NCBI GenBank assembly: GCA_017161305.1
Contig: CP031518.1
Coordinates: 1,674,001-1,738,000, forward strand
From: Treponema ruminis
GTDB taxonomy: Bacteria; Spirochaetota; Spirochaetia; Treponematales; Treponemataceae
Direction of reading: 5' to 3'
DNA: 64,000 bases
The position numbers and the translations under genes were made by a program. Shown here piece after piece: positions 15,436-25,031 of this stretch. The first letter of the stretch is position 1. Every line of letters starts with the position of its first letter. Below the pieces are notes generated by a model. That model was not told the DNA's origin, did not search any database, and worked only from the letters and a program-made list of their open reading frames with translations.

Positions 15436-17115
15436 TTACTCTATTGTAATCTGTGCTGTATACGAAAAATACTTTCCATTTTTTTGAGCTTCCAATTCAA
15501 GAATATACGAGCCTTTTTTCAAGCTTGATATATCAAGAGAATATTCGTGTTCTGTTTTCACACGTTGATTTTCAAAATACCATCCAAGTATCGTGTAACT
15601 ATCATCAACTGAGAAGGTAATTTTATTGTCATTATCCCGTCTTGATACTTCTATATCGGATTGAGGAGAAACTGTAATCGAAATTAAGTTTTTACTAACA
15701 GGCTTCCAAATTGCATAAAGCGTAATATCAGAATGAATTTTAGACTGATCGGAATCACTGCTTGAAATCGGATAATATCTTTTTCCGTTTTCATCTTCCC
15801 AACCTATAAATTTTGAAAACTCCTTCGCAGGAATTGTCGAATAATCTGGCCTTGAACCATAATCGACAGTTTGAGGCTCAAATTCCGAACCACCTCGTGT
15901 ATCAAATTTCACGGTATAGCTATTGATTTTCCAACCTGCAGTTAAGATTATATTATTTACAATTTGGGTCTTAAAATCAAAAAGTTTGGAATCTTCTGAA
16001 TACCAACCGGTAAATGTATAACCTTCTCGTTCTGGTTCATCCGGTTGTTCTACAGTAGAATTGTATTCAACATCTTTTGTAATTGTTACCTCACTATCAG
16101 AATCGAAATATTTCTTATATTTAAAAGTAACCGTATAAATATTGATTTCCCACTTAGCATAAATTGTCATATTTACTGAAACAGGTTTATCGAAATCAAA
16201 AGGTGTCGTAAAACCTTTATCTATAAACCAGCCCATAAATGTATAACCAGTTTTAGTGGGATTTAGAGGCTTAAAGGCCATAGCCCCGACAGCAACTATT
16301 TGAAAAGGAATTTCTGTGCCTCCAGCTGTCTCAAATTCAATAAGGCGTTGATTGGCTTCCAATTTAATATTGTTGGTGTCTGTTTCCTTTTGATTTATTT
16401 CTTCAGATGACTCATTATTCTTACTTTCATCATCCATATCAGTTTTAGATGTTTCTTTTGACTTTGAATCATCTGTTGGATTTTCTACTACTTTGGAATC
16501 TTCGCTATTTTTATTATCACTTTCGTCAGCTTTAGTATCAGATTCCTTTTTTTCATCTACATCAACTTCAGATTTGTTTTTATCATTTGAGTCATTCTCA
16601 ACACTTTCTAATTCATCAGTTTTTTCATTATTCTTAGTTTTATCATCTATAGTCGTTTCAGATGTATTTTTTAGCTTTGAATCATCTGTTGGATTTTCTA
16701 CATCCTTGGAATCTCCGGTATTTTTATTATCACTTTCGGCAGTTTTATTCTCAGACTCCTTTTTTTCATCTAGACCAACTTCCGATTTATTTTTATCATT
16801 CGAATCATTTACAACACTCTCTGATTCATTAGAGTTTTCATTATTCTGACTTTCATCATCTATATTAGTTTTTGAGGGGTCTTTTGACTTTGAATCATAA
16901 GTTTCATTTTCTACACCTTTAGCATCTTCAGTATTATTATTATCATTTTTAGAGTCGTTCTGCTTATCTGTATCATTTTTTTCATCTGATGTTTTTTTAG
17001 TAGTATTTTCTATATTTGCGAGACTACTTTCATCACTATCGGAATTGTCTTTGCACGAATTAAAACCAGCAAAAATAAGAAATAGAAAAATAACCAATTT
17101 AACCGTATTTTTCAT
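15436..17115 (-). CDS. Repeat-rich lipoprotein with three InlB B-repeats
   Basis: About 559 residues from ATG at 17115, which begins a lipoprotein signal ending GFNSC; an ATG at 17166 would add 17 residues before it. A long Asp/Asn/Ser/Lys/Glu-rich stalk follows, built from imperfect 71-residue units. Three InlB B-repeats come next, each ending in YTFMGWF...YAKWE, YTFTGWY...TAGWK or KFIGWED...YAIWK, then a C-terminal beta domain. The layout suggests adhesion modules held off the cell on a flexible stalk. It shares an operon with the lipoprotein at 13480 and is divergent from an XRE regulator. Confidence 0.85.
   Translation of the reverse strand: MKNTVKLVIFLFLIFAGFNSCKDNSDSDESSLANIENTTKKTSDEKNDTDKQNDSKNDNNNTEDAKGVENETYDSKSKDPSKTNIDDESQNNENSNESESVVNDSNDKNKSEVGLDEKKESENKTAESDNKNTGDSKDVENPTDDSKLKNTSETTIDDKTKNNEKTDELESVENDSNDKNKSEVDVDEKKESDTKADESDNKNSEDSKVVENPTDDSKSKETSKTDMDDESKNNESSEEINQKETDTNNIKLEANQRLIEFETAGGTEIPFQIVAVGAMAFKPLNPTKTGYTFMGWFIDKGFTTPFDFDKPVSVNMTIYAKWEINIYTVTFKYKKYFDSDSEVTITKDVEYNSTVEQPDEPEREGYTFTGWYSEDSKLFDFKTQIVNNIILTAGWKINSYTVKFDTRGGSEFEPQTVDYGSRPDYSTIPAKEFSKFIGWEDENGKRYYPISSSDSDQSKIHSDITLYAIWKPVSKNLISITVSPQSDIEVSRRDNDNKITFSVDDSYTILGWYFENQRVKTEHEYSLDISSLKKGSYILELEAQKNGKYFSYTAQITIE
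16387..16926 (-). repeat. 213-bp in-frame repeats in the lipoprotein stalk
   Basis: The stalk repeats every 71 residues. DAKGVENETYDSK, DSKDVENPTDDSK and DSKVVENPTDDSK start 71 residues apart, and DSNDKNKSEV occurs twice 71 apart; the third copy is truncated. The unit length is a multiple of three, so copy change would alter stalk length in frame. Confidence 0.85.
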
Positions 17116-17171
17116 AGTAATACCCCACAAATTATAGAAATCAAGGCTGAATACAGTCATTTTCATTACAC

Positions 17172-17200
17172 ATTATAAAACTAAATAAGTTACTTTTCAA
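17172..17200 (-). promoter_or_regulatory. Promoter of the InlB-repeat lipoprotein operon
   Basis: Minus strand: TTGAAA, 17 nt, TATAAT. Expected +1 at about 17165, giving a leader of about 50 nt to the ATG at 17115. It lies in the 122-bp gap facing the XRE gene, a natural site for control by that regulator. Confidence 0.65.
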
Positions 17201-17237
17201 GAAATTTCAATATTTTATACAACTAATTTGGTTACAT

Positions 17238-17585
17238 ATGATTTTCAAACATTGTCATACTATGGATATTATGAATTTGAGAGATGTTTTTATTCGGAAT
17301 TTAAAATACTATAGAAAGCAAAAAAGATTACGGCAAATTGATTTAGCTATTGAACTTGATAAAAATCCGAACTACATCAACAGCATCGAGAACAGCAAAT
17401 ATTTTCCTTCCCCAGAAACAATTGAGCAAATCGCACACATCTTGCAAATCGACCCAATGCAGCTTTTTAACAAAGAAGAACCACCAATCAAGGATTCCTC
17501 GCGTACAGATACAAAAACCATAAAAGCTCAACTTGAAAATGCAATATTAAAAAGCATCGGGCGGGCTTTTGAAGAACTCAGTTAA
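17238..17585 (+). CDS. XRE-family helix-turn-helix regulator
   Basis: 115 residues. A Cro/C1-type HTH lies at about 15-70 (LKYYRKQKRLRQIDLAIELDKNPNYINSIE, then PSPETIEQIAHIL). A short C-terminal helix (IKAQLENAILKSIGRAFEEL) may dimerise. Start choice is uncertain: ATG at 17238, 17262 and 17271 are in frame, and none has a good ribosome site. Its divergent position suggests control of the lipoprotein operon and itself. It overlaps the lolE-like gene end-on by 4 bp. Confidence 0.85.
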   Translation: MIFKHCHTMDIMNLRDVFIRNLKYYRKQKRLRQIDLAIELDKNPNYINSIENSKYFPSPETIEQIAHILQIDPMQLFNKEEPPIKDSSRTDTKTIKAQLENAILKSIGRAFEELS

Positions 17586-18868
17586 ATTTTTCTCAATGTT
17601 TCAATCGGTTTTTCTTTGCCGGCCCTGAGTGCGGGAATTACGCTCACTAAAAGCGAAAGCACAATAGTTCCAACTCCAATCAAAATGACCTGTGGAACCG
17701 GAATTACAAGGGGGATGTTCTGTAAATAAAACTGAGGGTCGAGGATATGCACGTCATTTGCAAAAAGATTCACGACCTTTTCAATTGCATCCATAATCTG
17801 ACTGAAATGAACAGAGGCAATAAGTCCAAGCGGAAGCCCCAAAAGAACACCGAAGAATCCGATCACACCACCCGTGATAATGAATGAGAGAGCAATTCCA
17901 TTTTTTGTTCCGCCCAGACTTTTCAAAATCGCGATTTCCTTTTTGCGCTCCATTACCAGCATTACGAGGGCGCTTGAAATATTGACCGAAGCGACAAGCA
18001 CAATCAGCATCATGATGAAAATCAGCATAATCTGGGTTGAGGCAAAATTTTCGTACTGGGCGGAATTCAAATCATTCCAGCGGTAGACTTTTCCGGCTGA
18101 GGCAAGGAAGGGACTGAGGGAACGGAAACTTTTCTCAAGATTCATTGAAAAAGCGTCCTCAGTTTCAATTCCCAGCTGGGCAATCGAAGAGTTAGATGAA
18201 AGGATTTTAAATCCATTTTCCAGTGAAATAAAAAGCCAGAGGGAATCCAGTTCCTGATAGCCTGAAGAGACGATTCCGCTCACCTTAAGCAGGGTGATTT
18301 TAGGCATGGTCTTGCCCGAAGAATTTTCCTTTGTGGTAATAATCCTCAAGGAATCCCCGGCGTGCAGGTTCAAATCAGTGGCGAGTTTTTTTCCGAGGAC
18401 GCAGGAATTTTCTTTCGACAGGTCAGTATTTCCCTCGACAATCTCAAAGAGTTTTTTAAAGGCGGCATTTTTTTCAAAGACGTCTTTTTCCATAGCCCGG
18501 ACAGAAGCACCGAAACGCCCCTTTGACGAAGAAGCAAGGGCTATTCCCTGAAGCTCAGGATAAATATTTTTTACTGAAGGTTCATACATCCTGATTGCAT
18601 CAGAAAGCTGGCTGAGGCTTTGGGCACTTTTTGCATATTCAGAATTCGTGTAGAGAACCAGCTGCAGGTGAGAGCTTGAAAGGCCTATCATGCGGTCGGT
18701 GATTCCCTTAATCATGCCGTTTGAAACAGTCAGAACCATGATAAGGGGAACAAGACTCATTCCTATGCAGAGCAAGGCCCAGAAAAGGCTGCGGCGGGCA
18801 TTGGATTTTTTGCCTGTTCGGGGAAAGAGAAGCCTTGAAGCAAAAAGAAGGGAAGAAGAAAAAGTCAT
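17582..18868 (-). CDS. LolE/LolC-type ABC transporter permease
   Basis: About 428 residues of the FtsX/MacB permease fold: one N-terminal membrane segment, a large periplasmic domain (about 55-260), then three C-terminal segments (IMLIFIMMLIVLVASVNISS, FIITGGVIGFFGVLLG, VILIGVGTIVLSLLVS) with the MERKKEIAILKSLG loop between the first two. With the ATPase and second permease it resembles LolCDE, which extracts lipoproteins from the inner membrane. The start at 18868 gives a 4-bp ATGA overlap with the ATPase gene; the longer frame from 18904 would lie inside it. Confidence 0.87.
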   Translation of the reverse strand: MTFSSSLLFASRLLFPRTGKKSNARRSLFWALLCIGMSLVPLIMVLTVSNGMIKGITDRMIGLSSSHLQLVLYTNSEYAKSAQSLSQLSDAIRMYEPSVKNIYPELQGIALASSSKGRFGASVRAMEKDVFEKNAAFKKLFEIVEGNTDLSKENSCVLGKKLATDLNLHAGDSLRIITTKENSSGKTMPKITLLKVSGIVSSGYQELDSLWLFISLENGFKILSSNSSIAQLGIETEDAFSMNLEKSFRSLSPFLASAGKVYRWNDLNSAQYENFASTQIMLIFIMMLIVLVASVNISSALVMLVMERKKEIAILKSLGGTKNGIALSFIITGGVIGFFGVLLGLPLGLIASVHFSQIMDAIEKVVNLFANDVHILDPQFYLQNIPLVIPVPQVILIGVGTIVLSLLVSVIPALRAGKEKPIETLRKI

Positions 18869-19545
18869 ACCAGCTCCAGCTTTCCCTTTTTGATTGAATA
18901 GCACAAGTCTCCGCGCCGGGCAAGATTCATGTCATGAGTGACCAGGAGGAGAGTTTTTTTGTATTTATCAACGACTGAAAAAAGCAGCTCGCCGATCATT
19001 TTCGCATTTTCAGGGTCAAGGTTTCCGGTCGGCTCGTCAGCAAGCACAAGCTCAGGATTGTTCATGAGGGATCTGGCAACGGCGACCCTCTGCCTCTCAC
19101 CGCCTGAAAGCTGGCTTGGAAGATGGTCAACGCGCTTTTCAAGCCCAACGTCACAAAGAAGCTGCCTTGCCTTTTCCGCCGCCTCTTTTTTGGGAAGACC
19201 AGCCATTATCGAAGGCAAAAAGGTGTTCTCCAAGGCCGTAAAATCCTTGAGCAGATAGTGGAACTGAAAAATCAGGCCCAGAAAATGAGTTCTGTAATCA
19301 GAAAGTTTTTTTTCATCAAGATTGATAAGGTCGTAGGAGCCGCAGCGGACAGACCCCCTTGTCGGATTATCGAGGCCGCCGATTATGTTGAGGAAAGTGC
19401 TTTTTCCGCTTCCGCTCTCGCCTACAATCGTGATTTTCTTGCCCCTTTCGATTTCAAGGTTCAGGTCTTTTAAAATCGTAAGGTTTTCGCTCTCGGTTTT
19501 ATATGTCTTTTCAAGTTCCTTTACGCTTACAATAATCTCACTCAT
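18865..19545 (-). CDS. lolD: LolD-type ABC transporter ATPase
   Basis: 226 residues with all ATPase motifs: Walker A GESGSGKST (about 38-46), the Q-loop in LIFQFHYLLKD, signature LSGGERQRVAVAR, Walker B LVLADEPTGNLD and the switch histidine in LLLVTHD. It sits between two FtsX-type permeases with overlaps at both ends, so the three probably form one complex acting on envelope lipoproteins. MacB/FtsE-like roles are less likely given the two flanking permeases. Confidence 0.92.
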   Translation of the reverse strand: MSEIIVSVKELEKTYKTESENLTILKDLNLEIERGKKITIVGESGSGKSTFLNIIGGLDNPTRGSVRCGSYDLINLDEKKLSDYRTHFLGLIFQFHYLLKDFTALENTFLPSIMAGLPKKEAAEKARQLLCDVGLEKRVDHLPSQLSGGERQRVAVARSLMNNPELVLADEPTGNLDPENAKMIGELLFSVVDKYKKTLLLVTHDMNLARRGDLCYSIKKGKLELV

Positions 19546-20848
19546 CCCTCATCACCTCAACAACAGTCATTTTAAGAACTGCCCTGCTGGCCCAAAAAGA
19601 AGCAAGCAGAGAAGAATATATTCCAAACAAGGCAATCATAAAAACTTCATTCATAAAGATTTTCGGCGGTATGCTGGCATAGAGCATGAACATTGGGTTT
19701 TCACGCACGAAATCTCCGTTGGCAGGATTTACAATCATCACTGCAAAAAGAGTGGCATAATATGAAATCTTTGAAAGAAGAATAAAAACAGTTTCCATAT
19801 TGATTGATAGGAAAAGTCCCAGAATCACGCCGAGGACAGAACCGGTAAGGCCTGTCAAAAATCCCTGCATTACAAAAATTGACTGAATGGAAGAAGGCCT
19901 GCCTCCGAATGCAGTGAGGACACTGATTTCTTCCCGCCTTTCGTAGACCATTCGCCTCATTCCGTTGAAGATGTTGATTGCGACTACCACGAAAATCAAA
20001 AAGACCAGCATCATGAGCATATTCTTTTCGACCCGAAGAGCCCCGAAGAAAGAGCGGTTGTAGCTTTTCCATGATTCACTTTTTAGATCTGGAAATTTCG
20101 AGGCGATTTTGCCAATCATTTTTGAGTCTTCGTTTTCATCAAAAAGCTTTACTCCGTAAATGAGCTTCGCATCCTTTCCGAAATATTTTTGCCCGGCTTC
20201 CAGATTGATAAAGGCAAAGGAAGCGTTGATGTCAGCATAGCCTGTGTGAAAAATTCCCCGGACCGTAAAAAGTCGGTCGCTTGAAAAGAGGTCAACGTCG
20301 TTTCCGCCTGAAAGGGCATAAAGATTGATTTTGCTGCCGGGCCTGCTTCCAGTGCGGCGGGCAAGTTCCGAGCCGATCACAATGTCGTCTGCTTCAGAAA
20401 TGTCAAAAGTTCCGGCATAAATCTGAACATGCTTTTTAAAAGCAGGATCATCGCTGTAAATCGAAGACGGCAGGGCCTTTATCATGGCAGCCGCTTCCTT
20501 GCCGGAAGTTCCGAGGACAAGAGCCTGGGCCTCATAAAAAGGCGTCACTGAGCGCAGGGATTTTTCTGCGGCACAGAAAGATTCAAATTTTTCGTTCTTG
20601 CGGCCATTTTCAAGACCGTCAGCAGAAGATTCCACCCGGATGTGATAGGAACTTATTTCCATGATTACATCGATAAAACTGTGCTGAAATCCGTTCATCA
20701 CGCTGATTACGGTAATCAAAGTCATTACGCCGAAGCAGATTCCTAAAGTGGCCAGGGTCGTCGTAACTGCGGAAGAGCCCTTTCGGTCAACCTTTGCAAA
20801 CCTGCGTGAGACAAAGAAAATCCAGGAAAGCCCTTTTTTAATGCTCAA
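19538..20848 (-). CDS. LolC/LolE-type ABC transporter permease
   Basis: About 436 residues of the same fold as the permease at 17582: N-terminal segment ATLGICFGVMTLITVISVMNG, periplasmic domain, then three C-terminal segments with MVYERREEISVLTAFG between them. TTG at 20848 is chosen because GAGGAGG lies 7 nt upstream inside the end of the preceding gene; an ATG at 20875 has no ribosome site. It overlaps both neighbours, consistent with coupled translation of a heterodimeric LolC/LolE pair. Confidence 0.86.
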   Translation of the reverse strand: MSIKKGLSWIFFVSRRFAKVDRKGSSAVTTTLATLGICFGVMTLITVISVMNGFQHSFIDVIMEISSYHIRVESSADGLENGRKNEKFESFCAAEKSLRSVTPFYEAQALVLGTSGKEAAAMIKALPSSIYSDDPAFKKHVQIYAGTFDISEADDIVIGSELARRTGSRPGSKINLYALSGGNDVDLFSSDRLFTVRGIFHTGYADINASFAFINLEAGQKYFGKDAKLIYGVKLFDENEDSKMIGKIASKFPDLKSESWKSYNRSFFGALRVEKNMLMMLVFLIFVVVAINIFNGMRRMVYERREEISVLTAFGGRPSSIQSIFVMQGFLTGLTGSVLGVILGLFLSINMETVFILLSKISYYATLFAVMIVNPANGDFVRENPMFMLYASIPPKIFMNEVFMIALFGIYSSLLASFWASRAVLKMTVVEVMRDE

Positions 20849-22358
20849 ATTCCCGCCTCCTCTGCTCTTTTCCATTGATGTAAATGATTTCAGTCTTTTT
20901 CACGCCGCCCTCATAGACGACCTCAACAGAAAATCCGTCCTCAAAATATAATTTTTCTGAATATGAATTCTGATTTTTGTAGTTCCTCTCAAGATGCAGC
21001 TCTCCGTTCTCGTAAAATTTGAGGTTGGGAGGAAGATTATTTTCATCAGTGACCGAAGAATAATCAAACTCGCTTTTGACAGAACGCTCATTGCGGTTGA
21101 ATTTGCCCGAAAAAGTCTTTTTGTAAGTCCATGTAACGACTTCCTGCAGCAGAGTCCTTCCTTTTTCGTCATAGCTGTTGGTAGTTTTCTTGTCGTCGAG
21201 AAGGACGGTCTCAGTCTCAGCCTTTTCGGATTTTTTCTTGCCCTTTGACTTCACTTCCCTTTCTTCATAATGGCTTTCAAGAAGGGAAATGCTCCTTCCG
21301 CTCTCATCAAATTTATTTACCAGCCTTTTTTTGCTGTCAAACTGCTCCTCAACCGACTGGGAAGGCAGGGTATTTTCACCCAAGTAAGTATAATCAAGTG
21401 AAGATTCAAGACTTATATTCTTTGCGGCTGTCGTAATTTTAAATCTCTCGCTTTTTACCAGCCTGTAAAGGGGATCAAATTTCTTGCGTATCAGTTTTTC
21501 GCCATAAAAATTGACCAGAACCGTGTTTTCGCCCTCTTTCCAGGCCGTAAACTGCTCGCCGTCATATGAAAAACGCCGTAAATTTCCGTTCTTTTTTGTG
21601 TAGGTAAATTCCTGGGGCAGAGCCGATTCGATTTTTGACTCCTCAAGGCCGTCAATTCCCCGGTCATCACCGCCCTCAAGCATTTCAAGGATTCTGGAAC
21701 CGTCGGTTACGTCAAAAGTCCCGGACTTTGAAGGAGAATAAGACTCAAAGCTCTGAAGGATATAGTCAATCCAGTCAGGCGCAGGGCCAGCATTTTCAGG
21801 CTTAGTTTCAGTCTCTTCAACCTTGTCCTCAGTACTTTCTGATTCAGTCTCAGACACATTTTCAGCACTTTCAGCCTCACCTTCAAGATTTTCTGCTTCA
21901 CTCTCAGCACTTTCAGCCTCACCTTCAAGATTTTCTGCTTCACTCTCAGCACTTTCGGCTTCACTTTCAGGCTTTCCGGCCTCAACTTCAGAACCTTCAC
22001 TTACGACTTCATAACTTTCTGCCACGCTGAACAAATCTTCCGGGCAGAAGGAACTGTCGATTATTCCCCTTTTCTGGAGATTATAATACTCGCAAAGATA
22101 AACTGAATCCAAAGGCGAAGAAATGCATTTTCTCTGGGTCATTAATCTGGCAGGAATTTCAGAAATCGAAGCCAGGGCCTGACACTCAGGATAAAGGAGA
22201 AGCCCCGTAGTCTTGTAGCGGGTAATCTCAAAGAAAAACTCACGGATGGAATAAAGTGTTTTTTTGTCGTCATCAGGAATTTCCTGGCTGAAAGCCCGGC
22301 TCAGGGTAAGAGAAAAAATCAAAATGAGGGGTAAAAAAACTTTACGAAGCCTGAACAT
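20838..22358 (-). CDS. Periplasmic repeat-containing protein, unknown function
   Basis: 506 residues with a cleavable signal peptide (LPLILIFSLTLSRAFSQ). Residues about 125-185 are an almost pure Glu/Ser/Ala stretch built of 14-residue units. The remainder has many short beta segments of the type YDEKGRTLL, KFYENGELHLERNYKNQ and YINGKEQRRREF, reminiscent of MORN/YD-like antiparallel repeats found in envelope proteins. It lies between ftsY and the Lol-like genes, so an envelope-assembly role is plausible but unproven. Confidence 0.75.
   Translation of the reverse strand: MFRLRKVFLPLILIFSLTLSRAFSQEIPDDDKKTLYSIREFFFEITRYKTTGLLLYPECQALASISEIPARLMTQRKCISSPLDSVYLCEYYNLQKRGIIDSSFCPEDLFSVAESYEVVSEGSEVEAGKPESEAESAESEAENLEGEAESAESEAENLEGEAESAENVSETESESTEDKVEETETKPENAGPAPDWIDYILQSFESYSPSKSGTFDVTDGSRILEMLEGGDDRGIDGLEESKIESALPQEFTYTKKNGNLRRFSYDGEQFTAWKEGENTVLVNFYGEKLIRKKFDPLYRLVKSERFKITTAAKNISLESSLDYTYLGENTLPSQSVEEQFDSKKRLVNKFDESGRSISLLESHYEEREVKSKGKKKSEKAETETVLLDDKKTTNSYDEKGRTLLQEVVTWTYKKTFSGKFNRNERSVKSEFDYSSVTDENNLPPNLKFYENGELHLERNYKNQNSYSEKLYFEDGFSVEVVYEGGVKKTEIIYINGKEQRRREFEH
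21862..21975 (-). repeat. 42-bp tandem repeats in the Glu-rich region
   Basis: Units begin at 21862, 21904 and 21946, exactly 42 bp apart. The first two are essentially identical and the third is partial and diverged. They encode the 14-residue SAESEAENLEGEAE unit. Confidence 0.85.
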
Positions 22359-22382
22359 TCAAATTCCTAATTTTTAACTTTA

Positions 22383-23246
22383 CTAGCCCAAGAATTCCTC
22401 GACGTATTTTTCAGGATCAAAGGCCTGAATATTCTCGTATTTTTCACCGGTGCAGACAAAGGCAACTGGAAGCCCCAGCTGCTTTCCGATTGTAAAGGCA
22501 CAACCGCCCCGGGCAGTCGAATCGTATTTTGTGATGACGATTGCATCCACGCCCACGCTCTCAGAAAAGACTTCCGCCTGTCTGAGGGCATTCTGACCGG
22601 TCGTTCCGTCAATCACAAGGAGTTTTTTATAGCAGCCTGCATCAGCCTTTTGAGACGCAATCCTGTCGATTTTCTGAAGCTCGCGCACCAGATTTTCCTT
22701 GTTGTGGAGGCGGCCCGCTGTATCAGCGATGATTACTCCGCCGCCGTTTGCCCTTGAGCTTTCTGCAGCGTCAAAAACAACTGCGCTCGGGTCACTTCCA
22801 TGCTGATGGGCAATCACGCGGATTCCAAGTCGCTCGCCGTGCATTTCAAGTTGTTCTTCTGCAGCAGCACGGAAGGTATCGCTCGCCGCCATGATTACCT
22901 TTTCGCCCCTATCCTTGAAAAGTTTTGCGATTTTGGCAGCACTTGTAGTCTTTCCGACGCCGTTTACACCCAGCATCATAAAAAGATTGACTTTACCCTG
23001 CTCCGGAACTAAATCATAAGACTTAACGTAAGACAAAAGCATATTCTTCAATTCATTTTTTATGTCAGCTTCATCGGATATTTTTTTCTCACGGCAGATT
23101 GACTCAAGTTCTTCTGTTATTTCATAAGCAAGTTTTGCCCCCATGTCACCTTCAACAAGGGCATCTGTTAAATCTTCAAAAAATTCTTCGTCGATTTTTT
23201 TTGAACTGAAAAGATTTTTGAATTTCTGTGCGAATGAAATTTTCAT
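22383..23246 (-). CDS. ftsY: Signal recognition particle receptor FtsY
   Basis: 287 residues. The membrane-side GTPase that receives SRP-ribosome complexes for cotranslational insertion. Short helical N-domain (about 1-80), then the G-domain: GVNGVGKTT (93-101), DTFRAAAEEQL, DTAGR, and TKYD in ITKYDSTARGG (TKLD in most). The acidic A-domain of the E. coli protein is missing, as in many bacteria. It lies in a prfB-led operon, 15 nt after the previous gene. Confidence 0.96.
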   Translation of the reverse strand: MKISFAQKFKNLFSSKKIDEEFFEDLTDALVEGDMGAKLAYEITEELESICREKKISDEADIKNELKNMLLSYVKSYDLVPEQGKVNLFMMLGVNGVGKTTSAAKIAKLFKDRGEKVIMAASDTFRAAAEEQLEMHGERLGIRVIAHQHGSDPSAVVFDAAESSRANGGGVIIADTAGRLHNKENLVRELQKIDRIASQKADAGCYKKLLVIDGTTGQNALRQAEVFSESVGVDAIVITKYDSTARGGCAFTIGKQLGLPVAFVCTGEKYENIQAFDPEKYVEEFLG

Positions 23247-23261
23247 ATTTTCTCCAATTGT

Positions 23262-25031
23262 TTAATTTACCATAATTTCATTATTTTGAATGACTGATTC
23301 TTTGCTTTCAGGCTCTGGACTTTCCTGACTTTCAGCCGCCTCATCCTCAATGACTTCAATCTGGGGCTTTGAAAGCTGGGCCGCCTCTTTCATCGACTTT
23401 TTATCGATTTTGGTTTTAGCAGGAAGAACCCTGTCAGCAGCCCACAAATAGCGGACAAGCTCAATGACAGTCCAGGCACCACAGGCAGCCGAAATTCCCG
23501 CGCAAATGTTGGAGCGGTTCTGCAAGTCACGAAGGCGGTCATAATCACCCCGCCCCTGGGAATTGGCAAAATTTTCGGCAGTAAATTCACCTTTATAATA
23601 GAAGGTAAAAGGCAGGGAACAAATCAAGGCTGTATAAGCAGTATACATCCATCGCCTGCGTTTGTCGATGTTAGCCTGGCGGTCGAAAGGCTTGGCATTG
23701 ACCAGAAGATAGGCTCCGTCAAAGGCCTGATTTTCAGGAATGCGGAAGAAAGCAATATTGCTGGAATCAGAGTCCTCTTGGCTCTTTTTGGGAACGGAAA
23801 AGACACCCAGAACTGATTTTCCGTTTACGTCAAGTTTTGCAGAAGGCTCTTCCTGACTGACCGGAGCCTGATTCAGGCCATAGGTGTGGAAAACGCCGTC
23901 CCGGTATTTTTTAAGCTTAATGTGGGCCTGGCCGTGAACCTTGGGCACTAAATTTGCATGAACGAAAAACATATTGTCATCGGTAAAGGAATATGTAAAA
24001 GCAAGATTCTCATAACCGGGTGCCTCAATGTTTATGTGATGGATTCCCGCATCCTTGATGATTTTATTATCAAAGGAGCCGTCTGTTTTTGTAAGCGAAA
24101 AGACAATTCCGTCAATCATGATTTTTGTATCTTTAGCAATTTCCTTGGGATTAATGTCAAAATCAAGCATGACTGGAAGGGCATTTGCAATTTTTGAATC
24201 GAGATTTCGCGCTATTGAGTCTGCAAGGGGCATTAAATCAGTAAGAAGACCGACTTCCTGAACGCTTCCGAAAATCTCTCCGCCCGGATAAATACGCAAA
24301 TGGGTCGTTACCGAGCAATAATCGCCATAGCAGGTAATCTCGCCGGTAATAAGTCCGTTGATTTTGGCAGAAGTGACCTCCTGTTCAAAATCCCAGGAAG
24401 TAAAGCCAGCCTCAAGAGATTTTTCTGAAGGGGCAAAGAGAGCCGTTGAGTCGCTGCGGTAAAGAACTACATTTTCTGTAATTACCTCATCTTTTTCATC
24501 ATGCTGAAAAAAAGAAAATGGAAGTTTAATCGGAAAGACAGGAAGATTTTTTTTATCATCTTTATTTTTTAAATCCGAATGGGCATTTTCATCATGGCTG
24601 ATTTTTGGTGCCGCCTTGTCTATCTCTTTTTTAACTTCATCAAGATTTTCATTAATTTTGATTTCTATGTCCCTGATTTTTTCCATCTGCTTTTTTATTT
24701 CTTTTTCCAGCTTTTTGGGACTGTAGGTTGAAAGCACCAGGGAATCACGGCTTTTATATTCTTTTGAAAGCTGAAGGAAAAGCGAAATGCGCTGGGTTTG
24801 AAGTTCCTTGAGCTTACGGTCCAGCCTTTCCTTCTGGGGGATTGTTCGGATGTTTTCGCTCGAAAACTGCTCGACAATCAGCTGGGGCAGGACCTGAGCC
24901 GCCTTAGCCGAACTTTCACCCAGCTTCTGCTTTTGCTTGAAGGAAAATTCCATCACGCCGAGAGTCCAGTTGTCGGCAAAGGCTGAAAGAGAAAAAATCA
25001 GAAAAATAAGAATCCAGAGACGTTTTTTCAT
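23262..25031 (-). CDS. Envelope protein with PEGA-like region and two C-terminal membrane segments
   Basis: 589 residues with a signal peptide (ILIFLIFSLSAFA). An N-terminal TolB-like domain (WTLGVMEFSF, LPQLIVEQFSSENIRTIP) is followed by a coiled coil at about 70-150. A beta-rich PEGA-like section (IMIDGIVFSLTK, IHHINIEAPGYENL) comes next, then two hydrophobic segments near 470-545 and an acidic Glu/Ser tail. I recognise no named family. The stop overlaps the next start region; prfB ends at the base where this begins. Confidence 0.75.
   Translation of the reverse strand: MKKRLWILIFLIFSLSAFADNWTLGVMEFSFKQKQKLGESSAKAAQVLPQLIVEQFSSENIRTIPQKERLDRKLKELQTQRISLFLQLSKEYKSRDSLVLSTYSPKKLEKEIKKQMEKIRDIEIKINENLDEVKKEIDKAAPKISHDENAHSDLKNKDDKKNLPVFPIKLPFSFFQHDEKDEVITENVVLYRSDSTALFAPSEKSLEAGFTSWDFEQEVTSAKINGLITGEITCYGDYCSVTTHLRIYPGGEIFGSVQEVGLLTDLMPLADSIARNLDSKIANALPVMLDFDINPKEIAKDTKIMIDGIVFSLTKTDGSFDNKIIKDAGIHHINIEAPGYENLAFTYSFTDDNMFFVHANLVPKVHGQAHIKLKKYRDGVFHTYGLNQAPVSQEEPSAKLDVNGKSVLGVFSVPKKSQEDSDSSNIAFFRIPENQAFDGAYLLVNAKPFDRQANIDKRRRWMYTAYTALICSLPFTFYYKGEFTAENFANSQGRGDYDRLRDLQNRSNICAGISAACGAWTVIELVRYLWAADRVLPAKTKIDKKSMKEAAQLSKPQIEVIEDEAAESQESPEPESKESVIQNNEIMVN

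Noticed and set aside
16493..16849. 118-codon plus-strand Ser/Phe-rich frame
   Set aside because: Antisense shadow of the lipoprotein stalk repeats.
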